Source: Anabaena sp. PCC 7108 (GTDB lineage Bacteria; Cyanobacteriota; Cyanobacteriia; Cyanobacteriales; Nostocaceae). Taken from it: a DNA stretch of 64,000 bases. Where the stretch lies: contig NZ_KB235896.1 in the NCBI RefSeq assembly GCF_000332135.1, positions 1,437,403 through 1,501,402 on the forward strand, given 5' to 3'. Positions 44,642 through 54,884 of the stretch are shown piece after piece (position 1 is the stretch's first letter; every line of letters begins with the position of its first letter). The position numbers and the translations under genes were made by a program. The notes under the pieces were generated by a model. The model worked only from the letters and a program-made list of their open reading frames with translations, did not search any database and had not been told where the DNA came from.

Positions 44642-45814
44642 ATGAACCAGGCTAACAACGTACTCGACAGCATTTATCAGCCTGACCTAGAAATGATAAA
44701 TCCGCCTGAGATCGAAGAAGAACTCTTATTAATTGAGGATGAAGAGGACTTACTGCTTACCGATGACGGCGAAATTGATGATTTTTTAGAGCCTCAGTCT
44801 GATGAGGACGACGCAAAGTCTGGAAAAGCCGCTAAGTCGCGTCGTCGGACACAAACTAAGAAAAAGCATTACACCGAAGATTCAATTCGCCTTTATCTGC
44901 AAGAAATTGGTCGAATTCGGCTGTTGCGAGCGGATGAAGAAATTGAATTGGCACGGAAAATTGCCGATCTACTGGAATTAGAACGGGTAAGAGATCGACT
45001 GTACGAACAGTTAGAACGCGAACCTGAATTTAAAGAATGGGCAGAAGCTGTTGCACTACCATTACCTACCTTCCGTTATCGTCTACACGTTGGACGCAGG
45101 GCGAAAGATAAAATGGTGCAATCAAACTTGCGCCTGGTGGTTTCAATCGCCAAAAAATACATGAATCGTGGCTTATCCTTCCAAGATTTAATTCAGGAAG
45201 GTAGTCTGGGCTTGATTCGCGCTGCTGAGAAGTTTGACCACGAAAAAGGTTATAAGTTTTCTACCTACGCTACATGGTGGATTCGTCAGGCAATTACCAG
45301 AGCGATCGCTGATCAATCTCGCACTATCCGTCTACCGGTTCATCTCTACGAAACCATATCACGGATCAAGAAAACTACCAAACTGCTCTCTCAAGAAATG
45401 GGTCGCAAACCCACGGAAGAAGAAATTGCTACTCGCATGGAAATGACCATCGAGAAACTGCGGTTTATTGCGAAATCCGCCCAGTTACCAATTTCTTTAG
45501 AAACACCAATTGGTAAAGAAGAAGATTCTCGATTAGGGGATTTTATTGAATCTGACGGAGAAACACCAGAAGACCAAGTTTCTAAAAATCTGCTACGCGA
45601 AGACCTAGAAAAAGTACTCGACAGCCTTAGCCCCCGCGAAAGAGATGTTTTGAGACTACGCTATGGCTTAGATGACGGTCGGATGAAAACCCTTGAAGAA
45701 ATTGGCCAGATTTTCAACGTTACCCGTGAAAGGATTCGTCAAATTGAGGCTAAGGCACTCCGCAAGCTACGCCATCCCAATCGTAACAGTGTTCTCAAGG
45801 AGTATATTCGGTAG
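44642..45814 (+). CDS. sigA: RNA polymerase principal sigma factor SigA (RpoD, group 1)
   Basis: SigA directs RNA polymerase to housekeeping promoters and is essential. The 390-aa protein has an acidic N-terminus, region 1.2 ([20 protein letters not shown]), region 2 ([60 protein letters not shown]), region 3 ([20 protein letters not shown]) and region 4 ([40 protein letters not shown]). Length and text fit group 1 rather than the shorter group 2 sigmas (SigB to SigE). The ATG has gagg about ten bases upstream. Confidence 0.93.
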   Translation: MNQANNVLDSIYQPDLEMINPPEIEEELLLIEDEEDLLLTDDGEIDDFLEPQSDEDDAKSGKAAKSRRRTQTKKKHYTEDSIRLYLQEIGRIRLLRADEEIELARKIADLLELERVRDRLYEQLEREPEFKEWAEAVALPLPTFRYRLHVGRRAKDKMVQSNLRLVVSIAKKYMNRGLSFQDLIQEGSLGLIRAAEKFDHEKGYKFSTYATWWIRQAITRAIADQSRTIRLPVHLYETISRIKKTTKLLSQEMGRKPTEEEIATRMEMTIEKLRFIAKSAQLPISLETPIGKEEDSRLGDFIESDGETPEDQVSKNLLREDLEKVLDSLSPRERDVLRLRYGLDDGRMKTLEEIGQIFNVTRERIRQIEAKALRKLRHPNRNSVLKEYIR

Positions 45815-45875
45815 TTATTAATCATTAGCTTGAAAACTATACCTAATAACTGAAGGCTAATAACCAACTAATAGA

Positions 45876-45912
45876 AAACCTGGTAGTTTTGATTAGCTAC
45901 CAGGTTTTTTTA
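45876..45912 (+). terminator. Rho-independent terminator of sigA
   Basis: AAACCTGGTAG (45876-45886) pairs with CTACCAGGTTT (45897-45907), followed by a run of T to 45911. It lies 60 bases beyond the sigA stop and 28 bases before the convergent Hlip stop. Confidence 0.92.
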
Positions 45913-45939
45913 TTTATGAAAAATTTTGTATCTTAGTTC

Positions 45940-46119
45940 TTACAGGATACCCCAAAAGTGCAGGAAGCCTTGACCAGAAACAACTTCGATCAAAGTAGCT
46001 GCTAAAAAGCCAATCATTGCCAAGCGACCATTCCAAATTTCTGCTTGTGGGGTGAATCCCCAACGCCAGCCGTTGCGATCTTCTGGTACGGAAGTAATAG
46101 TTTTTGTTGCGTTAGTCAT
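45940..46119 (-). CDS. High light-inducible protein (Hlip, one-helix chlorophyll a/b-binding-like)
   Basis: The 59-aa product from ATG 46119 has a hydrophilic N-terminus ([20 protein letters not shown]) and one membrane helix containing the chlorophyll-binding motif [12 protein letters not shown] in [20 protein letters not shown]. Hlips protect photosystem II assembly and chlorophyll intermediates under high light and other stress. The N-terminal extension is typical of HliA/B-like forms. An ATG nine bases upstream (46128) is also in frame. It is transcribed towards sigA. Confidence 0.93.
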   Translation of the reverse strand: MTNATKTITSVPEDRNGWRWGFTPQAEIWNGRLAMIGFLAATLIEVVSGQGFLHFWGIL

Positions 46120-46461
46120 GGTTCGCACTCCAAGATAGATTTACTAAGCTTTATTGCCTTATGTAAACTAATATAACAAATATTTTCAGCAATGCAACAT
46201 TTATTGACTTATATTTATTGTGATTGAGTTATATACGTAGTTTTTATTAAGCCATCTTATGTAAGTAAATTACTTCAAAAGTTGACTGGATAATCTTGTT
46301 TTCACCTAATTTGCTTTGTTAATATGTATTAATTATTACACTCTACTCATAAATAAACCTTCTTCATCTATATCTATAGATAGATATTTGCAGTCAAATA
46401 GGCATCTCTCAAAGCCTGTTGTGACTGGAGATGAAATTTACAACTCATGAGGATTTGCCCA
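46120..46461. other. Intergenic region between divergent Hlip and secreted-protein genes
   Basis: About 340 A/T-rich bases holding the two divergent promoters. tatctatagatagata at about 46371-46386 is a short palindromic run. Nothing else can be named. Confidence 0.45.
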
Positions 46462-46842
46462 ATGAAAAAGATGATCATTGCCTTCTTAATGATGCTGTCT
46501 TTATTCTTCTCCCTAGGACAAGAACAAGCATTAGCCGAAGAATGTATCACAACAATGAACCAGGGTTCGGCTACCGTACCTCTTGGTCTTTATGAACAAT
46601 CGTGCGCTACATTGGGTTTTTCAAGTGGCTCAATCACAAAAGATGTCAAATACAACTGCTGTGGGCAATCTGCCACTATCCGCATCAACGGAAATGACTG
46701 GCAAAATCTGATTGGTCAAGGAAAGCTTGATGGACTCAGATATGAAAAGTTTGACAAAGACAACACAACTTACACTTTGACCTTTAGAAAAGTTGTAGGT
46801 ACTACACCTGAAAGTATCGCCGGTGAAGATTTCTTCAAATAA
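46462..46842 (+). CDS. Small exported protein, unknown function
   Basis: The 126-aa product from ATG 46462 has a signal peptide MKKMIIAFLMMLSLFFSLGQ ending near ALAEE. The mature part has four Cys residues (ECITT, QSCAT, NCCGQ) that could form disulfides, and beta-rich text KYNCCGQSATIRINGNDWQN and TYTLTFRKVVGTT. The ATG at 46447 is in frame, but its own gagga serves as the ribosome binding site for 46462. A strong terminator follows. I do not recognise the family; it is probably periplasmic. Confidence 0.75.
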   Translation: MKKMIIAFLMMLSLFFSLGQEQALAEECITTMNQGSATVPLGLYEQSCATLGFSSGSITKDVKYNCCGQSATIRINGNDWQNLIGQGKLDGLRYEKFDKDNTTYTLTFRKVVGTTPESIAGEDFFK

Positions 46843-46876
46843 GCCAGAGGAGCAACTATTTTTAAACTTGATTTTT

Positions 46877-46908
46877 TAGGGACACAATGTTGTGTCCCTA
46901 GTTTTTTG
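46877..46908. terminator. Bidirectional terminator
   Basis: TAGGGACACAA (46877-46887) pairs with TTGTGTCCCTA (46890-46900), with T runs on the right and T/A runs on the left. It lies between the convergent secreted-protein and GyrA-like genes and can serve both strands. Confidence 0.88.
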
Positions 46909-46910
46909 AC

Positions 46911-49418
46911 TCACATTCGCACTTCCACGACTGAGATAATTTTCTCATCACGATTGATTTGCAAGATATTCTCACCTTTAGCATCTCTATCTAAAAGTGG
47001 CACTGTATCTACAGGAATTCTCACCACGCGCTCTTTATTCGTCAACAGAGCTACTTCTGTACCTGGGATAGCGCGTACCATAGCCGCTAGGTTATCAGTT
47101 TTGTTGTTAAATTTCAGCATTTGGATACCTAAATCGCCACGATTAGCAGCCCTTAAGTTACTTGCAGGCATTCGTTTGGCATATCCTTCTTGAGTAACTA
47201 GCAATAACTGGTCATCTTTAGCGACAGTTACACAACCCACCATTTGCTGATTTTTCAACAGCCGGAATGCTTGTAAACCCATTGCGGCACGTCCCATTAC
47301 AGGCAATTGTTCATCATTAACTGCAAACCGCAACAAGCGCCCACCGGAACTAGCTAAAATTAGATGATCTCCTGTTCTGGTGAACTGGGTAAAAGATAAT
47401 TCATCATCATCTTTCAGCTTCAAAATCGTAATTCCGCGCCGAGTCAGGTTGGTGAATTCTTCCAGAGACAGACGCTTAATTCGCCCTTGTTTGGTGAGGA
47501 GAATCATCTCAGTTGTCGCTGGTGTTTCTGGCAGTATAAAGCGACTAACAACAGCTTCTACATTACCTTGTGCCGTACTTGTGAGCATGGTAATCAGTGG
47601 TGTTCCGCGTGGAGAACGTCCAGTTGTAGCGGGAATTTCTCCCACTTTCACAGGGTAGACTTTACCACCACTATTGAGGATCAACAAATCTTTGTCAGTG
47701 TCAGTTGACTCGGTGTGAATAATGAAGTCGTTCTCATGCAAACCATTTTCCGCTTTTGGCTTTTTCCCAGTCGGGGAAATGCGACGCACATAACCACGCT
47801 GGGTAAATTCTAGAACTGCTGGTTCTGGTGGTTGTTCCGATTTGGGATTTGGGATTGTGGATTGTGGATTGTCCTGTGTTTCTGTTTTTCCCTTTTCTGG
47901 TTTGATTGGGGTTTCGCTGGGCGCTAAAATTTTTGTCCGTCGAGAATCACTATATTTGCGCTTGAGACTTCGCAAATCCTTTTTCAAAGCTTTCAATAAT
48001 TCCCGTCTATCATCCAGCAATCTCCGCAATGAGGTAATTTGCTCGTTCAGTTGGTCAAATTCCTGCTGCAAATTTTGCTGTTCTAAACTAGTGAGACGGC
48101 GTAATGGCATGGACAAAATGGCATCCGCTTGTACCTCGCTTAAATCTAGTCGGCTACAAAGGTTCAATTTGGCTGTACTACCATCAGCAGCTTGCCTTAA
48201 AATTGCAATTACATCATCGAGGTGAGACAACGCTTTCAGTAAACCGGCGACAATCTGCACTCTATTTTCGGCTTTACCTAACTCATAACTGTAGCGACGA
48301 TTGAGAGTATGTTCTCGGAAATTCAAAAATTCCTGCAACAGTTGACGTAAACTTAACTGTCGAGGTTGTCCATTTACCAAGCCCAAAAGAATTGCGCCAA
48401 AGGTAGTTTGTAAAGCGGTTTGGTGATACAAGTGTTGGAGGACTTCTTGAGGGTTGGTATCGCGTTTGAGTTCAATGACTACTCGCATCCCTTCGCGATC
48501 GCTCTCATCCCGCAAATCAGAAATTCCTAGTAAGCGCCCTTGATTGACCAAATCTGCTACTTTTTCAATCCAACCCGCCTTATTCACCTGATAAGGTAAT
48601 TCAGTAATAATAATTGCAGTTCGCCGCTTGCTGCCTCTAGTTGCCGGAATCTCCTCCAAGGTAGCCACACCCCGCAACAATATCCCACCTTTTCCTGTGG
48701 TGTATGCTTCCCGAATTCCCGTACTAGCAACTATTTCTCCCCCTGTAGGAAAGTCAGGCCCCGGAATTAGCTCAAATAACTTTTCATCCGTTAAGTCTGG
48801 GTTATCAATTAAAGCAATTAAGCCATCGACTATTTCCCCTAAATTGTGCGGGGGAATATTTGTCGCCATCCCTACAGCAATACCAGAACAGCCATTAAGT
48901 AGTAAAAATGGTAACTGAGCAGGTAAAACAGTTGGTTCTTGCTGGGAATTATCAAAATTACCGCTAAATTCCACGGTTTCTTCGCCAATTTCCGTTAGCA
49001 TTCCCTCATGGCCAATGGGTGCCAGACGCGTTTCTGTGTAACGCATTGCCGCTGGTGGGTCGTTATCCACGCTACCAAAATTACCATGTCCCGCCAGTAA
49101 GGGATAGCGGCTGGAAAATTCCTGTACTAGCCTTACCAAAGCATCATAAACTGCTTGATCACCGTGAGGATGGTACTTACCCAATACGTCTCCAACTACA
49201 CGAGCGCATTTACGATAAGGTCTATCTGGTGTCAGCCCAAGTTCATGCATGGCGTACAAAATCCGTCGATGCACTGGTTTTAAGCCATCACGCACGTCTG
49301 GTAACGCTCGCCCAACTATCACACTCATGGCATATTCTAAGTAAGACCGTTGCATCTCGGTGTGCAGGGCTGTTGTGATGACCTGTCCCGTTGAGAGCAG
49401 GTTTAACTGTTTTGCCAT
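46911..49418 (-). CDS. Type II topoisomerase subunit A (GyrA/ParC family), likely the ParC-like paralogue
   Basis: The 835-aa protein has the breakage-reunion domain ([65 protein letters not shown] with catalytic Tyr127) and a C-terminal pinwheel (about 540-835). I cannot find the GyrA-box QRRGGKG in the first blade, which reads [19 protein letters not shown]. Cyanobacteria usually carry two genes of this family, one being a GyrA with a box, so this is more probably the second, topoisomerase-IV-like one; it is often annotated simply as gyrA. Quinolone-site text DQAVYDAL differs from the usual DxAVYDTI. A heptad repeat forms the linker at about residue 515-527. Confidence 0.85.
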   Translation of the reverse strand: MAKQLNLLSTGQVITTALHTEMQRSYLEYAMSVIVGRALPDVRDGLKPVHRRILYAMHELGLTPDRPYRKCARVVGDVLGKYHPHGDQAVYDALVRLVQEFSSRYPLLAGHGNFGSVDNDPPAAMRYTETRLAPIGHEGMLTEIGEETVEFSGNFDNSQQEPTVLPAQLPFLLLNGCSGIAVGMATNIPPHNLGEIVDGLIALIDNPDLTDEKLFELIPGPDFPTGGEIVASTGIREAYTTGKGGILLRGVATLEEIPATRGSKRRTAIIITELPYQVNKAGWIEKVADLVNQGRLLGISDLRDESDREGMRVVIELKRDTNPQEVLQHLYHQTALQTTFGAILLGLVNGQPRQLSLRQLLQEFLNFREHTLNRRYSYELGKAENRVQIVAGLLKALSHLDDVIAILRQAADGSTAKLNLCSRLDLSEVQADAILSMPLRRLTSLEQQNLQQEFDQLNEQITSLRRLLDDRRELLKALKKDLRSLKRKYSDSRRTKILAPSETPIKPEKGKTETQDNPQSTIPNPKSEQPPEPAVLEFTQRGYVRRISPTGKKPKAENGLHENDFIIHTESTDTDKDLLILNSGGKVYPVKVGEIPATTGRSPRGTPLITMLTSTAQGNVEAVVSRFILPETPATTEMILLTKQGRIKRLSLEEFTNLTRRGITILKLKDDDELSFTQFTRTGDHLILASSGGRLLRFAVNDEQLPVMGRAAMGLQAFRLLKNQQMVGCVTVAKDDQLLLVTQEGYAKRMPASNLRAANRGDLGIQMLKFNNKTDNLAAMVRAIPGTEVALLTNKERVVRIPVDTVPLLDRDAKGENILQINRDEKIISVVEVRM
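47841..47875 (-). repeat. Heptanucleotide repeat inside the GyrA-like coding region
   Basis: tttggga tttggga ttgtgga ttgtgga ttgtcct: five 7-base units inside the frame, encoding the linker text [13 protein letters not shown] between the breakage-reunion and pinwheel domains. Confidence 0.85.
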
Positions 49419-49750
49419 GAGCTTTTTCCCTGAATTTTAACTACACAAAAGTCGCTGGAACTTAACACTTTAGAAACCACAGCATAACGGATCAAATGAG
49501 ATTCATAATAAAATCTTGATCCTCATAGGATAAAAAACAGTAGTATTATCCTTGATATTGGGGATACACATTGATTACTAAATAAGGTAGCAGACATTAT
49601 CTGCTGCTTAGGTCTTATACCAAATTGGGAGAGGTTGTCTTATTTCATCGCGTTGGAACAAGACAACTATCCATGTTCCCAATCCAAAATCCAAAATCCA
49701 AAATCCAAAATTTGTTTTAATCCTCCTTCACCCTTATAGTTTAAATTCTC
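49419..49750. other. Intergenic region with a nested hairpin and an AATCCAA heptad run
   Basis: Divergent promoters for the GyrA-like and CheY-like genes lie here. gttgtctt (49634-49641) pairs with aagacaac (49660-49667) and attggga (49624-49630) with tcccaat (49677-49683), giving a nested hairpin. Four aatccaa units follow at 49681-49708. Confidence 0.6.
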
Positions 49751-50155
49751 ATGAAAACTGTTTTAATTGTCGAAGATGATCTGATTAACGCTCGTGTTTT
49801 TTCTAAAATTTTGACCAAGCGTGGTGGATTGGGTGTGAAACATACAGAAAATGTGGAAGAAGTCATAAAAATTGCCCAAGCGGGAGAAGCTGACCTGATT
49901 TTAATGGATGTTTCACTCTCTCGCAGTGTTTACCAAGGTAAGTCTGTTGATGGTATCAAAATTACACAGATGTTAAAATCTGACCCGCAAACAGCCAACC
50001 TACCTATTATTTTGGTGACAGCACACGCTATGGAAGGTGATCGTGAGAACTTTCTCAAGCAAAGTGGTGCTGATGGCTACATATCTAAACCCGTGGTTGA
50101 CCATCAACAATTTGTTGACCAGATTGTGGCACTTCTACCTACACAAGATTCTTGA
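49751..50155 (+). CDS. Single-domain response regulator (CheY-like)
   Basis: The 134-aa protein is a lone receiver: MKTVLIVEDDLINARVFSKI with the acidic pocket, phospho-acceptor Asp53 in DLILMDVSL, Thr in IILVTAHA, and Lys in GYISKPVV. There is no output domain, so it signals by protein binding, as CheY- or DivK-like regulators do. A longer beta3-alpha3 loop (SRSVYQGKSVDGIKIT) is a feature of a cyanobacterial/DivK-like group. No kinase is adjacent, so its partner is unknown. Confidence 0.92.
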   Translation: MKTVLIVEDDLINARVFSKILTKRGGLGVKHTENVEEVIKIAQAGEADLILMDVSLSRSVYQGKSVDGIKITQMLKSDPQTANLPIILVTAHAMEGDRENFLKQSGADGYISKPVVDHQQFVDQIVALLPTQDS

Positions 50156-50321
50156 TAAATAATGGCTGATGACAGCAGCCTAAATATATAACTATTTTGG
50201 ACTACTTCTGTTCTTCCTTAGTTTATATGTACTACAGATAGGTAAAGTTAGGCAAGTATTAATGGGTAACGGGTAATAGTACAACTAATTACCAATTACC
50301 AATTACCAATTAATAAACTTC

Positions 50322-51206
50322 CTATTTTGTCGGCTGTTGTGTTGGCTCTGCGGAGTCTTCCACTATTCCTAGACCTGCTTGAATGCTGGGTAATTCTAGG
50401 AAATTTTTTGTATCAGACAGTAGGCGTTCACCCCAAAGGTTTTGCTTAAGAAAATCTAAATCAGCATAGCGCTGATCGATACGGAGTGCCGCTACGCCCA
50501 TTGCTAGTCCTTGTTGAGTATCGCCTTTAGTATATAAAGCCACAGCAAGTGCTAATAAAGGTTCTGCGGCTTGCTTATCAATAGCAACTGCCTCTTGCCA
50601 TTGTTTAATTGCACCTTGAGCATCACCTTGTTCGTATTTGATTAAGCCAATATTATTAATGGCTGGCCAGAACTTTTTGTCTTGGGAGACAGCTTGATCA
50701 AATTGAGCGATCGCATCAGGCAACCGACCCAACATATAATAAGCATTACCCAAATCAAATAAACCTTCTGGGTCATTGGGTTTTAAGGTCAACCCCATTT
50801 GGTAATTGGCTATAGATGCCTGATAATTTTGTTTCTGGAAGTTAGCTGAACCCAAAGCAAATAGAATATCAGCATTTTTGGGATTGAGGGTTTGAGCTTT
50901 TTGTAAAGCAGCGATCGCTGCATCAAACTCTTTCATTTGCAAATGCAAACCACCCAAGAGCAACCAGACTTTATCATTTTCAGGAAGCAATTGAGTAGCC
51001 AACCGCGCTCGTGGCAAAGCCAAATCAATTTGCTGAAACTGTGCTAATTGAGCAGCTTCTTGAGCCAAGCTCAACCCCTGCTTCTCCAACTTGGCTGTAT
51101 CAAGTTGCAGCGTATGAGGTATTAATGCCTGTGCGTGGACTGCTTTTGGCATATTCCACAAACTACAGACAACTAGAAGAGAAATCAAACGAAGGTGTTT
51201 TGGCAC
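50322..51206 (-). CDS. Exported TPR protein
   Basis: From GTG 51206 the 294-aa protein begins with a signal peptide MPKHLRLISLLVVCSLWNMP ending VHAQ, then about five to six tetratricopeptide repeats (VWLLLGGLHLQMKEFDAAIA, ILFALGSANFQKQNYQASIA, GLFDLGNAYYMLGRLPDAIA, AINNIGLIKYEQGDAQGAIK). A longer frame from ATG 51356 reads into repeat-like DNA and hides the signal peptide, so I prefer the GTG. It should act in the periplasm or thylakoid lumen as a scaffold; no specific partner can be named. An aattacc array lies downstream. Confidence 0.85.
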   Translation of the reverse strand: MPKHLRLISLLVVCSLWNMPKAVHAQALIPHTLQLDTAKLEKQGLSLAQEAAQLAQFQQIDLALPRARLATQLLPENDKVWLLLGGLHLQMKEFDAAIAALQKAQTLNPKNADILFALGSANFQKQNYQASIANYQMGLTLKPNDPEGLFDLGNAYYMLGRLPDAIAQFDQAVSQDKKFWPAINNIGLIKYEQGDAQGAIKQWQEAVAIDKQAAEPLLALAVALYTKGDTQQGLAMGVAALRIDQRYADLDFLKQNLWGERLLSDTKNFLELPSIQAGLGIVEDSAEPTQQPTK

Positions 51207-51670
51207 ACTACCGCCTCTAAACCACAAATCAAAGAATCTTTCAGATAGCTTAGACGATATCTGCTCTGGACGAAAGGTAAATTTTACCGAACACAGTGCT
51301 GAGTAGTGAGTATTGTGTGCTGAGTAAGGATTATTGCTTTGCTTTTTGCCAAGCACTCACCACTCGTTACTGATTACTTTTTTAGTGACTTTGGTCATAT
51401 GGGAGATATCGAGTAATTGTTCGATAATTGCTTTCATTAAGATCCGGTTTTTCAACTGTAAAGGTGGCGATAGCTCGACACGCCGTAGGCATCGCACAAA
51501 AAAATAGCAAGAGGTCTAATAAACTGGACATTTTCTCATTAAAAGCCTAGTAGGCTATGGAGTTCCAGCCATGAGAACTACTACACTACGGCGTAAGTTA
51601 AGTATTAGAAATTAATGAATTTTTAATTTTTAATTCCGAGAAAGCGGTTTCTTTTATACATAAAGTAAAA
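51207..51670. other. Intergenic region between divergent TPR and efflux-adaptor genes
   Basis: About 460 bases with short dispersed strings such as cgacacgccgtaggcatcgc (51477-51496) and A/T-rich DNA. No ORF, RNA or clear operator is seen. The promoter of the first efflux cluster is expected here. Confidence 0.45.
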
Positions 51671-53230
51671 ATGACAATTGATACATCTGATCCATCAAAA
51701 CCTATAGATTCATCTTTATCACTTCCCGAACTCAAGAGAACAAAAGGCAGAAATCATTGGCTACCCTGGCTAATCTTCCTTGGTTTGATGGGTGGAGTTA
51801 GCTACCTAGCTTATTTCCAGTTTATAGTTATTCCTAGTCAACAAGCACAACGTCGTGTTGTTACCCGGCCTGTACAAAGACAAAGCTTATCCATCACAGT
51901 TGCTGCCAATGGCACAGTCAAGCCTGAGAGATCAATCAACCTCAGTCCTAAAAATTCAGGTATCCTCAAAAAACTGCTGGTTAAAGAAGGCGATATAGTC
52001 CAACAAGGACAGATTGTAGCTTACATGGATGATTCCAACCTGCAAGGGCAACTTACCTCTGCTAAAGGGCAAATAGCCCAAGCTGAGGCGAATCTACAAA
52101 AGTTGATCGCAGGTAATCGCCCTGAAGATATTGCTCAATCACAGGCACAACTGGATGAAGCTCTAGCAAATTTACGAAAAATAGAAGCAGGTAATCGTTC
52201 CCAAGATATTGCCCAAGCACAGGCACGTTTAAAAAGCGCTCAGGCTAATTTCAGTAAAGCTGAAGATGATTTTCGACGGAATCAACAACTTTTCAATTCA
52301 GGCGGAATTTCTTTGCAAACTGTTAACCAAAAATTAGCAGATCGTGATAGCGCCCAAGCTCAAGTAAATGAAGCCCAACAAGCACTAGCTTTACAAAAAG
52401 CAGGATCACGTCCAGAAGATATTCAACAAGCACGGGCTGTAGTCCAACAGAGACAGCAAGCACTGGCATTACAAAAAGCAGGAACACGTCCAGAAGATAT
52501 TGACCAAGCTCGCGCTCAGATGATGTCGGCTCGTGGCTCTCTCCAAAATGTCCAATCCGACATCAATGACACAATAATTCGCGCTCCCTTTGAGGGTGTG
52601 GTGACGAAAAAATACGCTGATCCTGGTGCTTTCGTGACTCCCACAACTGCCAGTAGTTCTGTATCTTCTGCTACTTCTTCCTCTATTTTGTCTCTAGCTT
52701 CTACCAATGAAGTTGTCTGCAATTTAGCCGAAACCAATATTTCCAAAATCCAAATTGGTCAAGAAGTCACAATTAAAGCAGATGCCTACCCAGGAAAAAC
52801 CTTTACAGGGAAAGTCAGTCAAATTGCTGCTCAAGCCATAGTTGAGCAAAATGTTACCAGTTTTGAAGTTAGAGTCTCACTCTCAGACCCTCAAAAATTA
52901 CTCCGGTCTGGGATGAACGTGTCAGCAGATTTTCAAGTCGGTAAATTGGAAGATGTCTTAGTAGTACCAACAGCCTCGGTAGTACGCCGACAAAGGTCAA
53001 CTGGTGTGTATGTAACGGGCGCGGACGGCAAACCTGTATTTACTCGCATTAAAACTGGTGTGACAGTAAATAATTTTACGGAAATCAAATCTGGATTAAC
53101 AGGAGACGAGAAAGTATTGCTCAGTTTCCCTTCAGGTTCACGACCACAATCAACACCAAGAGGAGGAGTTTTTCCTGGTCTAGGAGGCGGTGGTGGTGGT
53201 GGCGGTCGTTCCAGACGCGGTGGTTCTTAG
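51671..53230 (+). CDS. Efflux periplasmic adaptor subunit (HlyD/MacA/DevB-like), cluster 1
   Basis: The 519-aa protein bridges an inner-membrane ABC exporter and a TolC channel. It has one N-terminal membrane helix (HWLPWLIFLGLMGGVSYLAY), a first lipoyl half NGTVKPERSINLSPKNSGIL, a long coiled-coil hairpin with repeated units of the form AG(N/S/T)RPEDI followed by a Q/A-rich helix, the second lipoyl half NDTIIRAPFEGVVTKKYADP, a beta barrel and a C-terminal Gly-rich tail GGGGGGGGRSRRGG. DevBCA exporters of this type deposit glycolipids in heterocysts; other copies handle unknown lipids or drugs. The permease, ATPase and TolC genes follow on the same strand. Confidence 0.9.
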   Translation: MTIDTSDPSKPIDSSLSLPELKRTKGRNHWLPWLIFLGLMGGVSYLAYFQFIVIPSQQAQRRVVTRPVQRQSLSITVAANGTVKPERSINLSPKNSGILKKLLVKEGDIVQQGQIVAYMDDSNLQGQLTSAKGQIAQAEANLQKLIAGNRPEDIAQSQAQLDEALANLRKIEAGNRSQDIAQAQARLKSAQANFSKAEDDFRRNQQLFNSGGISLQTVNQKLADRDSAQAQVNEAQQALALQKAGSRPEDIQQARAVVQQRQQALALQKAGTRPEDIDQARAQMMSARGSLQNVQSDINDTIIRAPFEGVVTKKYADPGAFVTPTTASSSVSSATSSSILSLASTNEVVCNLAETNISKIQIGQEVTIKADAYPGKTFTGKVSQIAAQAIVEQNVTSFEVRVSLSDPQKLLRSGMNVSADFQVGKLEDVLVVPTASVVRRQRSTGVYVTGADGKPVFTRIKTGVTVNNFTEIKSGLTGDEKVLLSFPSGSRPQSTPRGGVFPGLGGGGGGGGRSRRGGS

Positions 53231-53268
53231 GAGTAATGAGTAATTAATCTCTAATCACCCCACTCTTA

Positions 53269-53392
53269 CTAGTAGTCTGTCAAATAAATTTTGACGGATA
53301 AAGGAACGAACCGCGAAGACGCAAAGAGCGCGAAGGAAGAAGGAAGAAGGAAAATTTATTTAACCGTCGATTAGTTCTTGACAGACTACTAG
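53269..53392. mobile_element. 124-bp MITE, 15-bp perfect inverted ends (ctagtagtctgtcaa)
   Basis: ctagtagtctgtcaa (53269-53283) and ttgacagactactag (53378-53392) are exact inverted repeats around a non-coding core that contains the dispersed gcgaagacgcaaagagcgcg string. The TA at the tips could be a TA target duplication as in IS630/Tc1-type elements; that is inference. Confidence 0.85.
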
Positions 53393-53410
53393 ATGCTTTT
53401 TCTACTCCAG

Positions 53411-53505
53411 TACTTACGCACAGATAAAGGAAAATCGTTCGCGCAGCGTGCCGTCAGGCATACCGCAGAGGAATAAGAGTTTAAGAGGTTTTTGCGTAAG
53501 TCCTA
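53411..53505. mobile_element. 95-bp MITE-like element with acttacgca ends
   Basis: tacttacgca (53411-53420) and tgcgtaagtccta (53493-53505) are inverted. The ends match those of the 200-bp elements at 32587 and 62563, but the interior is different. The element overlaps the upstream part of the permease frame and supports a start at 53538. Confidence 0.7.
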
Positions 53506-53537
53506 TACTCACCACTCACTACTCGGTACTTGTAATT

Positions 53538-54815
53538 ATGGCTAAAGCTTATTACGCAAATAAAGCGAAGAATACCCGCACCGTTCCATTGCTGGAAATA
53601 TTTTTAATGGCGGTAGAGACACTGTGGAGTAACAAATTACGCACAGGATTAACGATGTTGGGGGTAATTATTGGCATTTCTTCAGTTATTGCCATTACTT
53701 CAATTGGTCAGGGAGTGCAAAAGGGAGTTGAGCAACAGATTCAAGCTTTGGGTACAGATGTGCTACAAATCTTTGCTGGTGCAGCCAGAAGTGGGAATGT
53801 GAGACAAGGATTAGGCTCTAGTAGTACCTTAACTTGGGAGGATGCCAAAGCGATCGCTACACAAGCACCATCAGCTGAACTTGTCTCTGCTTATCTACAA
53901 CAGAATGCACAAGTTGTTTATGCAGGACAGAACACATCCACAACAATTATCGGCACAGATTTAAACTACCCAGAAGTCAGAAATACCCACCCTCAACAGG
54001 GGAGATATTTTACTCAAGAAGAGCTAGATAATGCTGCCCAATTTGCCATTATTGGACCGACAGTTCAACAAACACTGTTTACTCAAAGTAGTAATATCAT
54101 CGGTGAAAAAATTCGCATTCAGGGAGAGGCTTATGAAGTGATTGGAGTGATGGAACCGAAAGGTTCTCAAGGAAGAACAGACCGAGATGACCAAATTTTC
54201 ATCCCTCTAACTAGTATGTCCAAACGACTAGTTGGTAATAATGCTTTGGTAGGCGTTTCTGTAAATGGAATTTTAGTTAAATCTGCTAATCAAGAACAGT
54301 TGGAAGCTGCACAATTTCAAGTTACCAATCTCTTACGTCTGCGTCATAATATTTATCCACCACAAGCTGATGATTTCCGATTAACCAACCAAGCTGATAT
54401 TGTTGATACTTTCACTGGTGTTGTGGGTTTATTTACAGTAATGATAGTAGCAATAGCTGGAATTTCTTTAGTTGTAGGCGGGATTGGTATTGCCAACATT
54501 ATGTTAGTTTCTGTTGTAGAAAGAACGCGAGAAATCGGTATTAGAAAAGCAGTTGGAGCGACTAATTCAGCCATCCTCAATCAATTTCTAGCCGAAGCAA
54601 TCGTCATTTCCATTTCTGGAGGAAGCATTGGTATTAGCAGTGGCATTATCATTGCTTTTATAGCAGCAACTATATTTAAATTTCCGTTTATTATTTCTTT
54701 TTTATCAATTATCGTCGGCTTCGCACTTTCACTGAGCGTTGGCTTAGTAGCTGGAGTAATTCCCGCCAGAAATGCGGCTAAATTAGATCCCATAAATGCC
54801 CTAAGAAGCGATTAA
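53538..54815 (+). CDS. ABC exporter permease (MacB/FtsX fold), cluster 1
   Basis: From ATG 53538 the 425-aa protein has an N-terminal membrane helix in SNKLRTGLTMLGVIIGISSV, a large periplasmic domain (about 55-275: GTDVLQIFAGAARSGN, YFTQEELDNAAQFAIIGPTV, MEPKGSQGRTDRDDQIFIPL), then three membrane helices (GLFTVMIVAIAGISLVVGGI, IVISISGGSIGISSGIIIAF, IIVGFALSLSVGLVAGVIPA) and the coupling-helix motif RTREIGIRKAVGAT. This is the type VII (mechanotransmission) ABC fold. It lacks a fused ATPase, supplied by the next gene. An upstream ATG at 53448 reads through a MITE-like repeat and was rejected. Confidence 0.92.
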   Translation: MAKAYYANKAKNTRTVPLLEIFLMAVETLWSNKLRTGLTMLGVIIGISSVIAITSIGQGVQKGVEQQIQALGTDVLQIFAGAARSGNVRQGLGSSSTLTWEDAKAIATQAPSAELVSAYLQQNAQVVYAGQNTSTTIIGTDLNYPEVRNTHPQQGRYFTQEELDNAAQFAIIGPTVQQTLFTQSSNIIGEKIRIQGEAYEVIGVMEPKGSQGRTDRDDQIFIPLTSMSKRLVGNNALVGVSVNGILVKSANQEQLEAAQFQVTNLLRLRHNIYPPQADDFRLTNQADIVDTFTGVVGLFTVMIVAIAGISLVVGGIGIANIMLVSVVERTREIGIRKAVGATNSAILNQFLAEAIVISISGGSIGISSGIIIAFIAATIFKFPFIISFLSIIVGFALSLSVGLVAGVIPARNAAKLDPINALRSD

Positions 54816-54884
54816 ATTAAACCTCCGCGTACCTCTGCGCTAACCTTTGCGCTCCTCTGCGTTTAAAATTAACTCCTCAATGAT

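Noticed and set aside
47842-48225. Plus-strand ORF of 127 aa inside the GyrA-like gene
   Set aside because: Antisense to the pinwheel linker and breakage-reunion domain; the start lies in a heptad repeat.
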